DNA of 64,000 nucleotides, taken from NCBI GenBank assembly GCA_033557465.1, contig CM066033.1:1305875519-1305939518 (forward strand), given 5' to 3'. Position numbers and translations under genes: made by a program. This document shows, piece after piece, positions 10,758 through 21,183 of this stretch. Numbering within the stretch: position 1 is the stretch's first letter; each line of letters opens with the position of its first letter. The DNA comes from Ichthyophis bannanicus (taxonomy: Eukaryota > Chordata > Amphibia > Gymnophiona > Ichthyophiidae). The notes under the pieces were generated by a model that was not told the origin of the DNA, searched no databases, and worked only from the letters and a program-made list of their open reading frames with translations.

Positions 10758-11009
10758 GGTTGGATTCCCTGGACTGTCCATGACTGTGGATCCGGCAGGA
10801 CCTGTCTGTTGCAGTGGACTGTGCCAGCCTGCACATGGCTAGGCCTCTGTCTTCTGTGGTTAGCAGCCACTGCCCCCTGCACCACATGTACTTGTGTGCG
10901 GTGTTGGGTAAAATATGGGTGTTTTCCCCATGCATACAGGGGTGTCTGCGCTATCTTTATTTAGTGGTGGGTAAAATATAGGGACTGGGCTGGCAGGTGC
11001 CCCAGCTGG

Positions 11010-11063
11010 GTTTTGAACCTCTGCCCTCTGGTCCTAGAGTTAATAACTCTGTCCGCTGTACCA
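11010..11063 (-). other. tRNA-like Pol III module A5
   Basis: The minus strand has a perfect A box, TGGTACAGCGG (11063-11053), and a perfect B box, GTTCAAAAC (11018-11010). The downstream text CCCAGCTGGGGC is shared with module A4, so A4 and A5 look like a tandem pair. No equivalent was found in element B. Confidence 0.55.
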
Positions 11064-11904
11064 CACTTTGGCCACAGAGACAGTGCAGCCCCTGGAGGCA
11101 GTAAGCCTGGCAGGATGGAGTCACAAACCCTGCTCTACGCAATTCTACTGTGGGCATATGCACCCTGTCTGGTGACAAACGTGCACATAAACCCCGGAAA
11201 TGACCACGGGAAATGTGGGACAAAATATCACCACGCTGGGCAACAGTGATATTAATGGGCAACCATAGCAAACACTCCCAGGAAAGCTCCAAAACGTGGA
11301 AATGTTTTTTGGAAGAGTCTCCTCTCAGTAGACCCTTCCAAACTTCATTTCTTTTTTCTGGAGCTTTGCTGGGTGTGATTTATGTATTTGCCCATCACTA
11401 TAACTGTTCCCCAGCTGAATTACTATTTTTAATAGTTCTGTTGTGGTCATTTTCTATTTTTATTTTCACTTTTGTGCTGTGCACATGTATCACACTGCTC
11501 ACGTTTTGCTGGTTTCCCCGGTTTTCCTGTACATTGCTGACGGAAATGGTTTCTCTTCCCTTTAAATGCTTTCTACCGCGAGTGTTTCACTCGCGGTAGT
11601 TTTTACATGCAAATTCGGGCCCGATACTGTGCGGGGAGCCTCTCCCCTCCCACTCTCCACCCATTGACCCCGTCCCTCCGCCCCTCCGGAGCCTTCCTCC
11701 GCCCTCCTTTCGCCGTTCCACGCCTCTATCGGACATTTGCGGGCCCGCACTTGTACGGGGCCCGTTAGTGAGCCGCGTACCTGTGCGGGGGTGACACGCA
11801 CGTGTGCGGGGCGTTTAAACGCGTTTCTGCGCGTTTCAGTGCCGCGTTGCCGTGCGCTATTTTGCGGCGCGCTATTTTGCGGATTTTAGTAAACATGCCC
11901 CTTA

Positions 11905-13124
11905 GACTTTTAACATCATAAGAGCATAGTACATGCCTGGACTCATCATCCAAGCTGGTAACAACCAAAACAGTAACAGGCCAATATATATAAATATATA
12001 TACACATTTCTAATATAATATATACAAATTTAGGATCTCAATTTAGGAGCTTAAATTTATGAGGTCAGCTTTTTGAATATTGGGCTCCTAATTTTCAAAG
12101 TCAGTATATTCAAAAGATTTATGCTCCTGACTTTGAAAATTAGGCGCCCAATATTCAAAAAGCTGACCTCATAAATTTAAGCTCATAAATTGAGATCCTA
12201 AATTTGTGTCCTATTTTCAGCCAAATTTAGGAACCGGGGGGTGGGGGGGGGGGGAACATATTCCGTAATGGCAGCTAGTGTAATTAAAGCAGCTGGTCAT
12301 TGCTGCTTTAAATAATGCCCTATCCGGCTAGCAGCACTGAATATCGGGATTGCCCGGATAGCAAATTAACTGTCTGGTCGGAAGCAATATTCAGCCACTG
12401 TTGGGATTAGCTAATATGGCTAAAATTCAACCTATTTCTTTTTGTCCTACCTTTAACTAGTTGGGGTTAACCAGCCAGTGACTCAATATCACCGCTGACT
12501 GTCTAACCCTCGATGCCACACCCGCTGTACCCCGGAAGACCCCGATACTAAGCCGTTAGCATCAGAGTGCTCAGAAGCCCTAAGAAGAGATATTCAGTGA
12601 CCCAAACTGGGCATGCACCATCCAACTCAGCAGGAGTAACACACTTAGTAAGACTGCTGACCGCGCTACTCCCTTTGAATATGCCCCCCCCCCCTAAGTT
12701 TTCAGTTGAAAATGCATTTTAAATTTAGGCACACAGACCTAGTACATTTCCCAGGAAGACGATTTAGGAGCCTAACGGAGCATACATCCAGACTGTAGGC
12801 TCATGAATTAGCCTCTTTGAAAATTTGCTAGGGTTGAGTGCTTAAATTTATGCTCAAAATTTCACTAAACTCCTACATTTAGGAACCTAAAAAAGAGAGT
12901 AGCAACAGAGTGGATTTAGGGTGGAGAAAAAAGTTTGGAGCTTAGCAATAGTTTTCAGCATCAGGAATCTAAATTAGGCTCATAAATCTTGGCATATGAA
13001 TGGCAGGTCTAAATTTAGGAGCATAACATATGACCCCAGCATTGAATATCCAGGGTTAGAGGAAAACAATGACGGCTAGACACTGTACTCAGCCTACCCG
13101 TCCTAACTCAATATTGGGCCCATA
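11905..13124. other. Non-coding DNA with hairpin repeat
   Basis: No gene is seen. The stretch holds the strong hairpin at 12026-12205, a G-rich tract near 12237-12253, and copies of the dispersed 'gctatccggata / gaatatcg' family at 12300-12700. Scattered 'aaatttaggagcc' phrases to 13030 resemble the hairpin arms. Confidence 0.5.
12026..12205. repeat. Near-perfect 79-bp inverted repeat (foldback MITE)
   Basis: The arms at 12026-12104 and 12127-12205 are reverse complements with only a few mismatches, around a 22-bp loop. The text is AT-rich with repeated AAATTTA words. No target duplication is evident. It is probably a foldback-type non-autonomous DNA element. Confidence 0.8.
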
Positions 13125-13129
13125 AGATA

Positions 13130-13330
13130 TGCCATATTGGGTCACACCAAGGGTCCATCAAGTCCCAGTATCCTGTTTCAAAAAGTAGCCAATCCAGGTC
13201 ACAAATACCTGCCAAGTTCCTAAAAAGGTACGCAGATTCCATGTTGCATATCCCCGGGTAAGCAATGGATTTCCTTGGCCATCTTTAATAATGGTTTCTG
13301 GACTTTTCCTGAAGACCAGACAAACTTTAG
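13130..13330 (-). mobile_element. CR1 3'-end fragment
   Basis: Read on the minus strand, this is the 3' noncoding end of CR1. The plus-strand text 'gggtcacaccaagggtccatcaagtcccagtatcctg' corresponds to 16640-16680 and to the 3' ends at 34150-34200 and 5790-5830 (inverted). The element stops near 13325. Confidence 0.7.
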
Positions 13331-14160
13331 ACCAATCAGGAAACAGGAAAGAAAATCACCAGTAATGTAGAAATGCTTGTGATAGCCAGCACCAAGAAGA
13401 AATAATGACTCAGAGGCAAGATGCTTGCCTTGTAGCTAGAAGGTCCCAGTACTTAGTATGGATTTCCAGCCTAACAGAAGGAATAAGGCAAGCAGGGCCA
13501 GCCTGTCCACTAGGCAAGATAGGCATCCACCTAGGATGGCAGACCTCTGTGGGTGACACGGTGTCCAAGGTAGGCCATGTGCTTTGGCCCCCTGTGTACC
13601 AAGCCACACCACTCTCTTCCTTATGCAAAGCCATGCCACTTCCACCCGCTGCCTCTGATTCCAGTGGTGGGGTCGGGGGGGGGGGGCAGCTAGGCTTTGC
13701 AGCAGTGGCCCGCGGCAGGCAATGTGCTTCGGCACACATGGCCTGCCATTTCTGAACCTCCGAAGTTGTGTTGGAGGGGGGTAAGAAGCGGCTGCCCATG
13801 TGTGCCAAAGCACATGGCCTGCCGCTGAGCCGCTCCCCCCCAGAACCCACTGCTGGAATTAGCGGCAGCAGGGGGCATTGTGCAGATCAGCATGGGGGGG
13901 GGGGAGGGCAACATGGCTCAGTGCATGGGAGGGTGGAGGCATGGCTGGGGCTTCTGCCTGGGGCAGCAGAAATCCTTGGGCCAGTCCTGGAGGCAAAGGC
14001 TTATGAATATTCACTGGTTCAAAGGTCACATGCTGACTGGTGACTTGGCATAGATCACAGTGAAAGTCCACATAGATGAGGAAATGGCCATGTTTCTGTG
14101 ACCCCATCCACTGAAGATGTGACCCCATTTGGGGTCTCGACCCCAAGTCTGGGAACCACT
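13331..14160. other. Unassigned stretch ending in a hAT-like MITE
   Basis: There is no supportable gene. Several short overlapping frames occur in a G-rich region (13670-13900) but show no codon signal and no family. The segment 14046-14163 ends in 'ggggtctcgaccccaagtctgggaaccactg', a common hAT-like MITE terminus. Confidence 0.45.
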
Positions 14161-14163
14161 GCC

Positions 14164-14600
14164 TTAGAGAAAAGGAAGGACAGGAGAGAAATGATAGAGA
14201 AATGTAGAAACCTGAAAGTTATTCATGAGCATGCAAACCTTTTCCAAAGATGGGGAAGCTATAAAACTAGACGATATGAAATCTAAGCTGAAAGCAGGAA
14301 CATTTAAAGGCAACATCAGGAAACACTTGTTCATGGAAAGGGTGGTGGATGCCCAGAATGCTCTTCCACTGGAGGTAGTGAGGACAAAAACAATGACAGA
14401 ATTCAAAAAGGTATAGGATAAATGCTGAAGATCCCAATATAGCCAAGAGGAGCATTCCTGCTCAAAGCTAAGCAAAACTTAGATGACTTTCGTACTTCAA
14501 AAGCATAGAGGAGGGAGTGCCACTGACAACCCTAAACTACTTACTGGGCAGATGAGACGGCCCACGCTGCTCTTTAGCTACCTTCATTTACTATGTTACT
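14164..14600 (+). mobile_element. LINE (CR1/L2-like) 3' fragment
   Basis: Translation near 14225-14416 gives FSKDGEAIKLDDMKSKLKAG, then GNIRKHLFMERVVDAQNALP, the C-terminal tail of a LINE ORF2. This is related to, but distinct from, the main CR1 family (compare the minus-strand relative at 34218-34400). The 3' noncoding part follows to about 14600. Confidence 0.65.
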
Positions 14601-14944
14601 ATGCAAGATCTTTTTCTTGGGTGGTGACTCCTAACTCAGAACCCAGCATTTTGTACCTGTAGCTGTTGGAATTATTTTTCCCTATGTGCATCACTTTGCT
14701 CTTGTCTGCCATTGGATGCCCAAGATCCATCTGCAAACCCTCACAATCCTCTGCCATTTTAACAACTTTGAATAATTTTCAGTCATCTGCATTTCCTTCT
14801 GTAGCACAAAAAAATGTGTGTTTTGCATGCATGATTGAAATGAGATACTCTGACAGCATTTGCAGTAGTTTCTGCGTGGAGATTGATAGCAGTTGTGTTA
14901 TTTTATTTTTCCAGTAGGAGGTGTTTTGGTGTTCCCTATGCAAA

Positions 14945-15170
14945 ATGCAATATGTGCCTTCGAGTCAGTCCTGACTCCTGGCGACCCAGAAGCTCCTGGG
15001 TTTTCTTGGCAGTGTGACTGGAAGTAGATTGCCAGGCCTTCCTTCCGAGGCAATGGAGGGTTAAGTGACTTGCCCAAGGCCACAAGGAGTGCTAGTGGGA
15101 ATTGAACCCTGGTTGCTTGGTTACCAAGCCAGTGTTCTAACCTGTAGACGTGTTCCCTATAGACGGGCAT
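14945..15170 (-). mobile_element. tRNA-derived SINE with BovB/RTE-like 3' tail
   Basis: On the minus strand a tRNA-like head with B box GGTTCAATTCCC is followed by CTTGTGGCCTTGGGCAAGTCACTTAA. The 3' end contains GTCGCCAGGAGTCAGGACTG, then ACTCGAAGGCAC. That ending resembles the 3' end of the RTE/BovB LINE at 17567-17620 (GTCGCCATGAGTTGACTCCG, then ACTCGACGGCAC). Such a shared tail is how LINE machinery is thought to recruit SINE RNA. Confidence 0.7.
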
Positions 15171-16479
15171 AATATTTGCATTACAACCTTTTCAGAGGCA
15201 CTGTGGTTGGTTTCAGGGGATGGATCTACATAGAGGGAACCTTGTGTGCTCCCCCTGTTTCATCCCCCTCTTCTTCCAAAGATGGGCCTTGCATCGGAGT
15301 ACCAGCACCTTTTTCTCTAGACTTGAAGCACAGCTGCCCATTTGTTTGCATATGATTCTATGTTTTGCATTGGACTCAATTGTATACTGATACAAATATT
15401 GATTGTAGGAAATCCCCACAAGAATTTAGGACACTCAGGGCTGCACTCTTTATCGTTCTGCCATTAGATTGTTTAAGGGGGAGATCGATAGGGAGTCTCC
15501 TGAGTGGACCTCTTCTGATTGGCCCATGTGATCCATGGGTTTTCTGTAGCATGTCTCCCCCTTGTTGTCGGCCCATACAAGCTTTTGCAGCGCTCCTCCT
15601 TCCAACAAAATTGAAAATTAAAGCTACACTGACAGCAGTGTCATAATCTTGAGATAAGCGCCTCTTTTGGTTAAATAAAAATCCTGCCCGGAATACCTGA
15701 ATTTGAAAAAGTGGCTCTCATACAGAAAAGAAGCTCTAACGTTAATAGAGCTGTTAATTTATAATCCCATGCCCCCCTCCCCCCAACCCCCCCCCCCATC
15801 TAGCTTGTTATTTTAAAACATTCATTAAATTAATAAAAGTCAAATCTCTATTTATTTGTTTGACAAGATATGATATACCACCACTTGGGGTAACCCATCA
15901 AGGCGTTTTACAGCATCCCGGATATCTGAAACACATCACAAAAGACACAAATGACAACACACAAGGTAGAGGCTGCATAGCACAACAATCAAACCAAACA
16001 ATTATTTTATAGATCTTTCAGCAAATGTAATTATTTGCAGAGTAACATGACACTCTCTCTGAAGTTGGCAATGGACTATGAAAACCTGTATGGAAATGTT
16101 CTTCCAGTCTCCCAGAGCCGCCTTACAGCATGTTGCATATTTTTAAGTATCCCTTAACAACAATGTTTCTTACATAATAGGGAAACTCCTTTACTCACCT
16201 ACTGAAACTCGCCTGCCATAAAGTCAAGTGACTCATTGTTCATTTGTCTCTCCAACGTCACTGCTCAAGAAAGGCAGCTAAAGATTAAAGGTATGTTTTA
16301 ATCCCAACATCTCTTACCAAATAAAACAGAAAAAATAACACACTAACAGATCACTCATATGGGTATCTTGCAACTAGTCTTCTAACAAAACAGAAGGAAA
16401 ATTCAGTGAAGACCTGATGAGGGCATAATTTGATAAAGATCTCAATTATCTCAAAGATCTGAAGTGTTAAACATCTTTC
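15171..16479. other. Unassigned non-coding stretch
   Basis: No gene, tRNA or element with clear ends is seen. A C-rich tract is at 15775-15798. A SINE-like 3' end, 'tttatttgtttgacaagatatgatataccacc', lies at 15850-15890. Confidence 0.5.
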
Positions 16480-16623
16480 AGTGGAAAAGAAGTTCTAAAA
16501 CATGATATGACGCTTTGTAAGAGGTAGCTTCAGGAATAACATTAGAAATGATTTCTTTTTCATGGGAAAGGTGCTGCGTCTACAGAACAACCTTCCAATA
16601 GAGATGATGAAAGCAAAAACTAA
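16480..16623 (+). mobile_element. Small LINE (L2/CR1-like) 3' fragment
   Basis: The text 'ggaataacattagaaatgatttctttttcatgggaaagg' parallels the GNIRKHLFMER coding tail at 14295-14345. It is too short and mutated to name the family. Confidence 0.45.
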
Positions 16624-17566
16624 GAACATAGGATATGTCATACTGAGTCACACCAAGGCGCATCAAGCTTAGTATCCTATGTCTAAAAACAGCCAATTCA
16701 CGTCACAGGTACCTGTCAGGTTCCCAAAAAGGTACATAGATTCCATAATGCATATTCCGGGGTAAGCAGTGGATTTCCCTGGTCCTCTTAAATAATGTTT
16801 ATGGACTTTTCCTCCAGGAACTTGTCCAAGCCTTTGTTAAACCCAGCTACACTAACAGCTTTTACTACATCCTCCGGTAACAAATTCCAGAGCTTGATTA
16901 CGTGTTGAGTGAAAATATTCCTCTGATTAGTCTTAAATGTGCTATAGTGTAACTTCAATGTGTGTCCCCTAGCCTTTCTACTTTATGAAGGAGTAAACAA
17001 CCGATCTATGTTTACCCGTTCAAACTCCATTCATTATTTTATAGACCTCTATCATGTCTCCCCTGAGTCATCTTTTTTCCAAGTTGAAGAGCCCTAACCT
17101 TTTAAGCCTTTGCTTATAGAGTATCCTTCCATTCCCTTTACCATTTTGGTGGCTCTTCTCTTTACCGTTTCTAATTCGATTATATCCTTTTTAAGATATG
17201 GTGACCAGAATTGTACACAATATTCAAGGTACAGTTGCACCATGGAACGATACAGAGCCATTGTAATATCCTTGGTTTTGTTCTCCATTCCTTCCCTTAT
17301 GATACCTAGCATTCTATTTGCTTTCTTAGCTGCCGCTGCACACTGGGCAGAGGGTTTCAACGTATTATCCACAATGACGCCCAGATCCTTTTCCTGGTTA
17401 GTGGTCTTAATGTGGAACCTTGCATTGTGTCACCGTAGATTGGGTTGTTCTTCCCTAGATGCATAACTTTGCACTTGTTCACATTAAATTTCATCTGCCA
17501 TTTGAATCTCCAGCCTTCCAATTTCTCAAGGTCCTCTTGCAATTTTTCATAATCCTCTTGTGTTTT
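16624..17566 (-). mobile_element. CR1 LINE 3' part (left piece, split by RTE)
   Basis: This minus-strand CR1 has its 3' noncoding end at 16624-16830 and the end of ORF2 upstream, with frames at 17094-17372 and 17357-17542 carrying FNVNKCKVMHLGKNN and [17 protein letters not shown]. It is collinear with the longer CR1 at 25146-26016. Its sequence stops at CTTGTGTTTT (17557-17566) and resumes at 20877 after the RTE insertion. Confidence 0.85.
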
Positions 17567-20500
17567 GTTGTTGTTGTTAAGTGCCGTCGAGTCGGAGTCA
17601 ACTCATGGCGACCCTCTGGATAGCTATCCTAAATTGTGTTTGGTCTTCAGTCAGGCGGCTCATTGTTGACAGATTGGTACCCGTAGCTGCTGTTATTGTT
17701 TCGATCCATCTCATTGCTGGCCTTCCTCTTTTGCGTTGACCTTCTATCTTGCCAAGCATAATGTCTTTCTCTAATGATTTTTCTCTTCGCATGATGTGTC
17801 CAAAGTATGAAAGTCGAAGTCTTGTCATCTGAGCTTCTAAAGAAAGCTTAGGTTTGATCTCCTCTAGTACCGACTGGTTTGTTCTTCGGGCAGTCCATGG
17901 TATACACAGTATTCGCCGCCAACACCATAATTCAAAGACATCAATTTTCTTCCTATCTGTCTTTTTCAATGTCCAGCTTTCACATCCATATGATGTTATT
18001 GAAAATACCATGGCTTGAACAAGTCGAATCTTTGTATCTCTGCTCTTGAGAATCTTATCTAGGTCTTTCATAGCCATTCTGCCAAGAGCAATGCGTCGTC
18101 TGATTTCTTGACTGCTTGTTGCTTCTTTATTGATAGTTGATCCAAGTAGGTTAAAGTTGTTCACAATTTCAATTTCTTCTCCTTCAACGATGAGCCTGTT
18201 GATTATGCCAGTTGTCATGATCTTTGTCTTCTTTACATTAAGGTGCAGGCCCATTTTGAGACTATGTTCTTTGATTGTGAGAAGCAAATGTTTCAGATCA
18301 TCTTCACTTTCCGCCAGTAATGTGGTATCATCAGCATAGCGAAGGTTGTTGATGAGTCTTCCACCAATCTTCACACCTCTGTTGTCTTCATACAATCCTG
18401 CTTCTCTGATGATTTGTTCTGCATATAAATTAAACAGGTAGGGGGAAAGTATGCAGCCTTGTCTTACACCTTTGCTTATTTTAAACCATTCTGTTTCTCC
18501 TTGTTCCGTTCGAACTGTTGCTTCTTGATCAATGTACAGATTGCGCAAGAGAACGATCAGGTGTTCTGGTATACCCATGCTTCTTAATGTGGTCCAGAGT
18601 TTCTCATGGTTTACACAGTCAAAAGCCTTGCTATAGTCGATAAAGCACAAATAGATATCCTTTTGGTATTCTTTAGTCTTTTCAAGGATCCATCTCACAT
18701 CTGCAATGATGTCTCTCGTTCCTTGCCCTTTCCTGAACCCTGCTTGCACTTCAGGTAGTTCTTGTTCCAGGTATGGTTGTAGCCTCTTTTGAATAATCTT
18801 CAGTAGAATCTTGCTGGCATGTGGGATCAGAGCGATTGTGCGATAATTTCCACAGTCAGTTGGATCACCTTTCTTTACTATTGGTATAAACACAGATCAT
18901 TTCCAGTCAGTTGGCCATGATGTTGTCTTCCATATTTCTTGGCAGAGCCTTGTGAGTACGGTAACAGCTGCATCAGATTGCTACAATACTTCTATGGGAA
19001 TGCTATCAATGCCTGGTGCTTTGTTCTTTGATAAGGCTTTCAGTGCTGCTTCAACTTCTTCTTTCATCACCAATGGTTCCCGATCATAAGGTACAGGTTG
19101 AAACGGCTGTTGGTCCACTTGATCTTTATCATATAAAAACTCTGTATATTCCTTCCACCTTTTCTTGATCTTCTCAGCATCATTCAACATAGAACCTTGA
19201 GCATCTTGTAACATTCCAATTCGAGGCTGGAACTTTTTCTTTAACTCTCGTAGCTTTAGGAAAGCCAATCTTGTTCTTCCTCTAATAGTTTCTACTTCTA
19301 TTTCCTTGCAAGTGTCATTGTAGTACTTTTCCTTGTCCTGTCTTGCTGCACGTTGGAAATCTCTGTTGAGTTCTGCGATTGTCTTTCTTTCTCCTCTGTC
19401 TTTAGCTTCTCTGCGTTTCTGGGCAATTTTCAGAGTTTCTTCCGTCATCCATTTTGGCCGTTTTTGCTTTTTCACCTTTTGTAGAGACTTCTCGCTTTCT
19501 TCCAACACAACCTTCTTGATGTCATTCCATAACTCTTCCGGAGCTCTGTCATTTATATCTAAAGAAGCAAATCAATTTTGCAGGCAGTCTTTAAATTCCA
19601 ATGGTATATTCTCAAGGTCATATTTTGCTGCATTTATGAGTGGTTTGCTCTTTTTCAACTTTAGCTTGAGTTTGCATACTAGTAGTTGATGATCTGTACC
19701 ACAGTCAGCTCCAGGTTTTGTCTTTGTTGACGTTACAGAGCTTTTCCATCGTTGACTTCCACAGATGTAGTCAATTTGATTTTTATACAATCCATTGGGT
19801 GAAGTCCAAGTGTACAGTCGCCGCTTATGTTGCTGGAAGAAGGTGTTTGAGATGAATAGATCATTGGTCTTGCAGAATTCTATCAGTCTTTCTCCAGCTT
19901 CATTTCTGTTGCCAAGTCCATATTTTCCAACTACTCTGCCTTCTTCTTTGTTGCCAACTTTTGCGTTCCAGTCACCCATGACTATCAGGATATCCTGTTT
20001 GCATGTTCTGTCAATTTCAGCTTGTACTTGTTCATAGAACTCTTCAATTTCATTCTCTTCTGCAGCTGTTGTTGGGGCATATACTTGAATTATAGTTGTG
20101 TTGATAGGCAATCCTCGTAGATGAATAGAGATTAAGCGTTCGCTGACTGCATTGTATTTCATTACAGTTCTTGCAAGTTTCTTCTTTATTATAAATGCAA
20201 CACCATTTCTTCTTTGTCTTTCATTTCCAGCATAGTAGACCATGTGATCATCTGATGCAAAGTGCCCCATGCCAGTCCATTTCAGTTCGCTGACACCCAA
20301 TAGATCAAGTTGTACACGTTCCATTTCATTCTTGACCACCTCCAACTTCCCTTGGTTCATGCTTCGTACGTTCCATGTTCCAATGTGTAAGACATCTTTA
20401 CAGCTTCTGACTCTCATTTCATGCACAGCTATATCAGCAGTCAGACTTCCCGAGGGCTTTGATCCAACCACATCATAAATGCTGGCTTTACTCTGAAAAG

Positions 20501-20876
20501 TCTTCAGCTCTTCCCCAGTAGCTAGTTGAGTGCTTTCCGACCTGGGGGTCTCATCTTCCAGCACCATAGCACAATTTGTTTTGTTGTAACTATCCATTGG
20601 GTTTTCATGGCAAGATACAGTAGATTGCCAGGCCTTTCTTCCGCGCAGTTTAAGTTTGGTGTTGTTGCCTTTGTCACAAAAATGTGATCCTCCGCCGTCA
20701 ACACTGTCCCATTCTGCTGCTGCCCAGATGGGTGGTTTGTCTTGGTCTGGCACCTCACCTGAGACCTGTCCATCTTGGGAGACCCTGCCAGTAGTTAAAC
20801 TACCGATAGTTTAGCTCTCAGCATCACTGATGCACGCAAGCCCTCACAGCACGACAAGCTGCAAACCAAGTGAGAG
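17567..20876 (-). mobile_element. RTE/BovB-type LINE, nearly intact
   Basis: This 3.3-kb non-LTR element on the minus strand is flanked by the 10-bp duplication CTTGTGTTTT (17557-17566 and 20877-20886) inside a CR1 copy. It carries an endonuclease plus reverse transcriptase frame and ends in (AAC)n on its 3' side (17567-17580), with the GTCGCCATGAG...GACTCGACGGCAC end typical of BovB. There is no poly(A). The 5' region 20754-20876 is short. RTE elements of this kind insert by target-primed reverse transcription, and BovB has a record of horizontal transfer among vertebrates. Confidence 0.88.
17598..20753 (-). pseudogene. RTE/BovB ORF2 (endonuclease-RT), three in-frame stops
   Basis: All segments share one frame from 20753 to 17598, about 1051 codons, close to the usual BovB length. 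The endonuclease part (20753-19572) shows GTWNVRSM, GDWNAKVG and GTDHQLL. The RT part (18893-17598) shows NYRTIALI, FIDYSKAFDCV, GVRQGC and the catalytic YADD at about residues 186-189 of that segment. A C-terminal CES-W-L and RRILCI..W region follows. In-frame stops are TGA at 19572-19574, TAG at 18981-18983 and a TGA just upstream of 18893. No frameshift is seen, so the copy is young but dead. Confidence 0.88.
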
Positions 20877-21183
20877 CTTGTGTTTTAACACCTTTGAATA
20901 ATTAATTGTGTCATCTGCAAATTTGATCACTTCATTCGTTATTCCCATTTCCAGGTCATTTATGAATATGTTAAAAAGCAGCTGGCCCAGCACCCTGGGG
21001 TATTCTATTATTTACATTTCTCCTTTGAGAAAATTGGCCATTTAGCCCTACCTTCTACTTTCTATTTTTTAACCAGTTCCTGATCCACAATAGTGCATCA
21101 TCTCCTATCCCATGCCTTTTTAACTTCCCCAAGAATCTCTCATGAGGGACTTTGTCAGAGGCTTTCTGAAAATCCAGGTGCAA
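20877..21183 (-). mobile_element. CR1 LINE (right piece, split by RTE)
   Basis: This continues the CR1 RT domain from 17566: the plus-strand text 'tcatttatgaatatgttaaaaagcag' and 'agaggctttctgaaaatccagg' parallels 25940-26170. CR1 similarity ends at about 21183. Confidence 0.8.

Larger units (their letters stand above)
7129..11901 (+). mobile_element. Element A: 4.8-kb TIR element, Harbinger-like ends, tRNA-like modules
   Basis: The termini are inverted: the left end reads GGGGCATGTTTACTAAA and the right end is its reverse complement. The flanks are TTA on both sides (7126-7128 and 11902-11904), the target duplication type of PIF/Harbinger transposons. The inside holds GC- and CpG-rich subterminal DNA, a 43-bp-class tandem array (7471-7640), five tRNA-like modules, a degenerate palindromic array (7790-8050), a composite MITE insertion (9348-9893) and an imperfect hairpin (11175-11500). 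No transposase or MYB-like protein is recognisable. A second member, element B at 27991-32167, lies in opposite orientation with homologous internal order. The family assignment rests on ends and TSD only. Confidence 0.78.

Noticed and set aside
7328..11075. Genuine host tRNA genes
   Set aside because: A and B boxes are present, but I could not form an acceptor stem or full cloverleaf, and the modules repeat within transposon copies. They are better called tRNA-like.
13405..14043. Cluster of short overlapping frames
   Set aside because: G-rich low-complexity DNA with no consistent frame, domain or splice signals.
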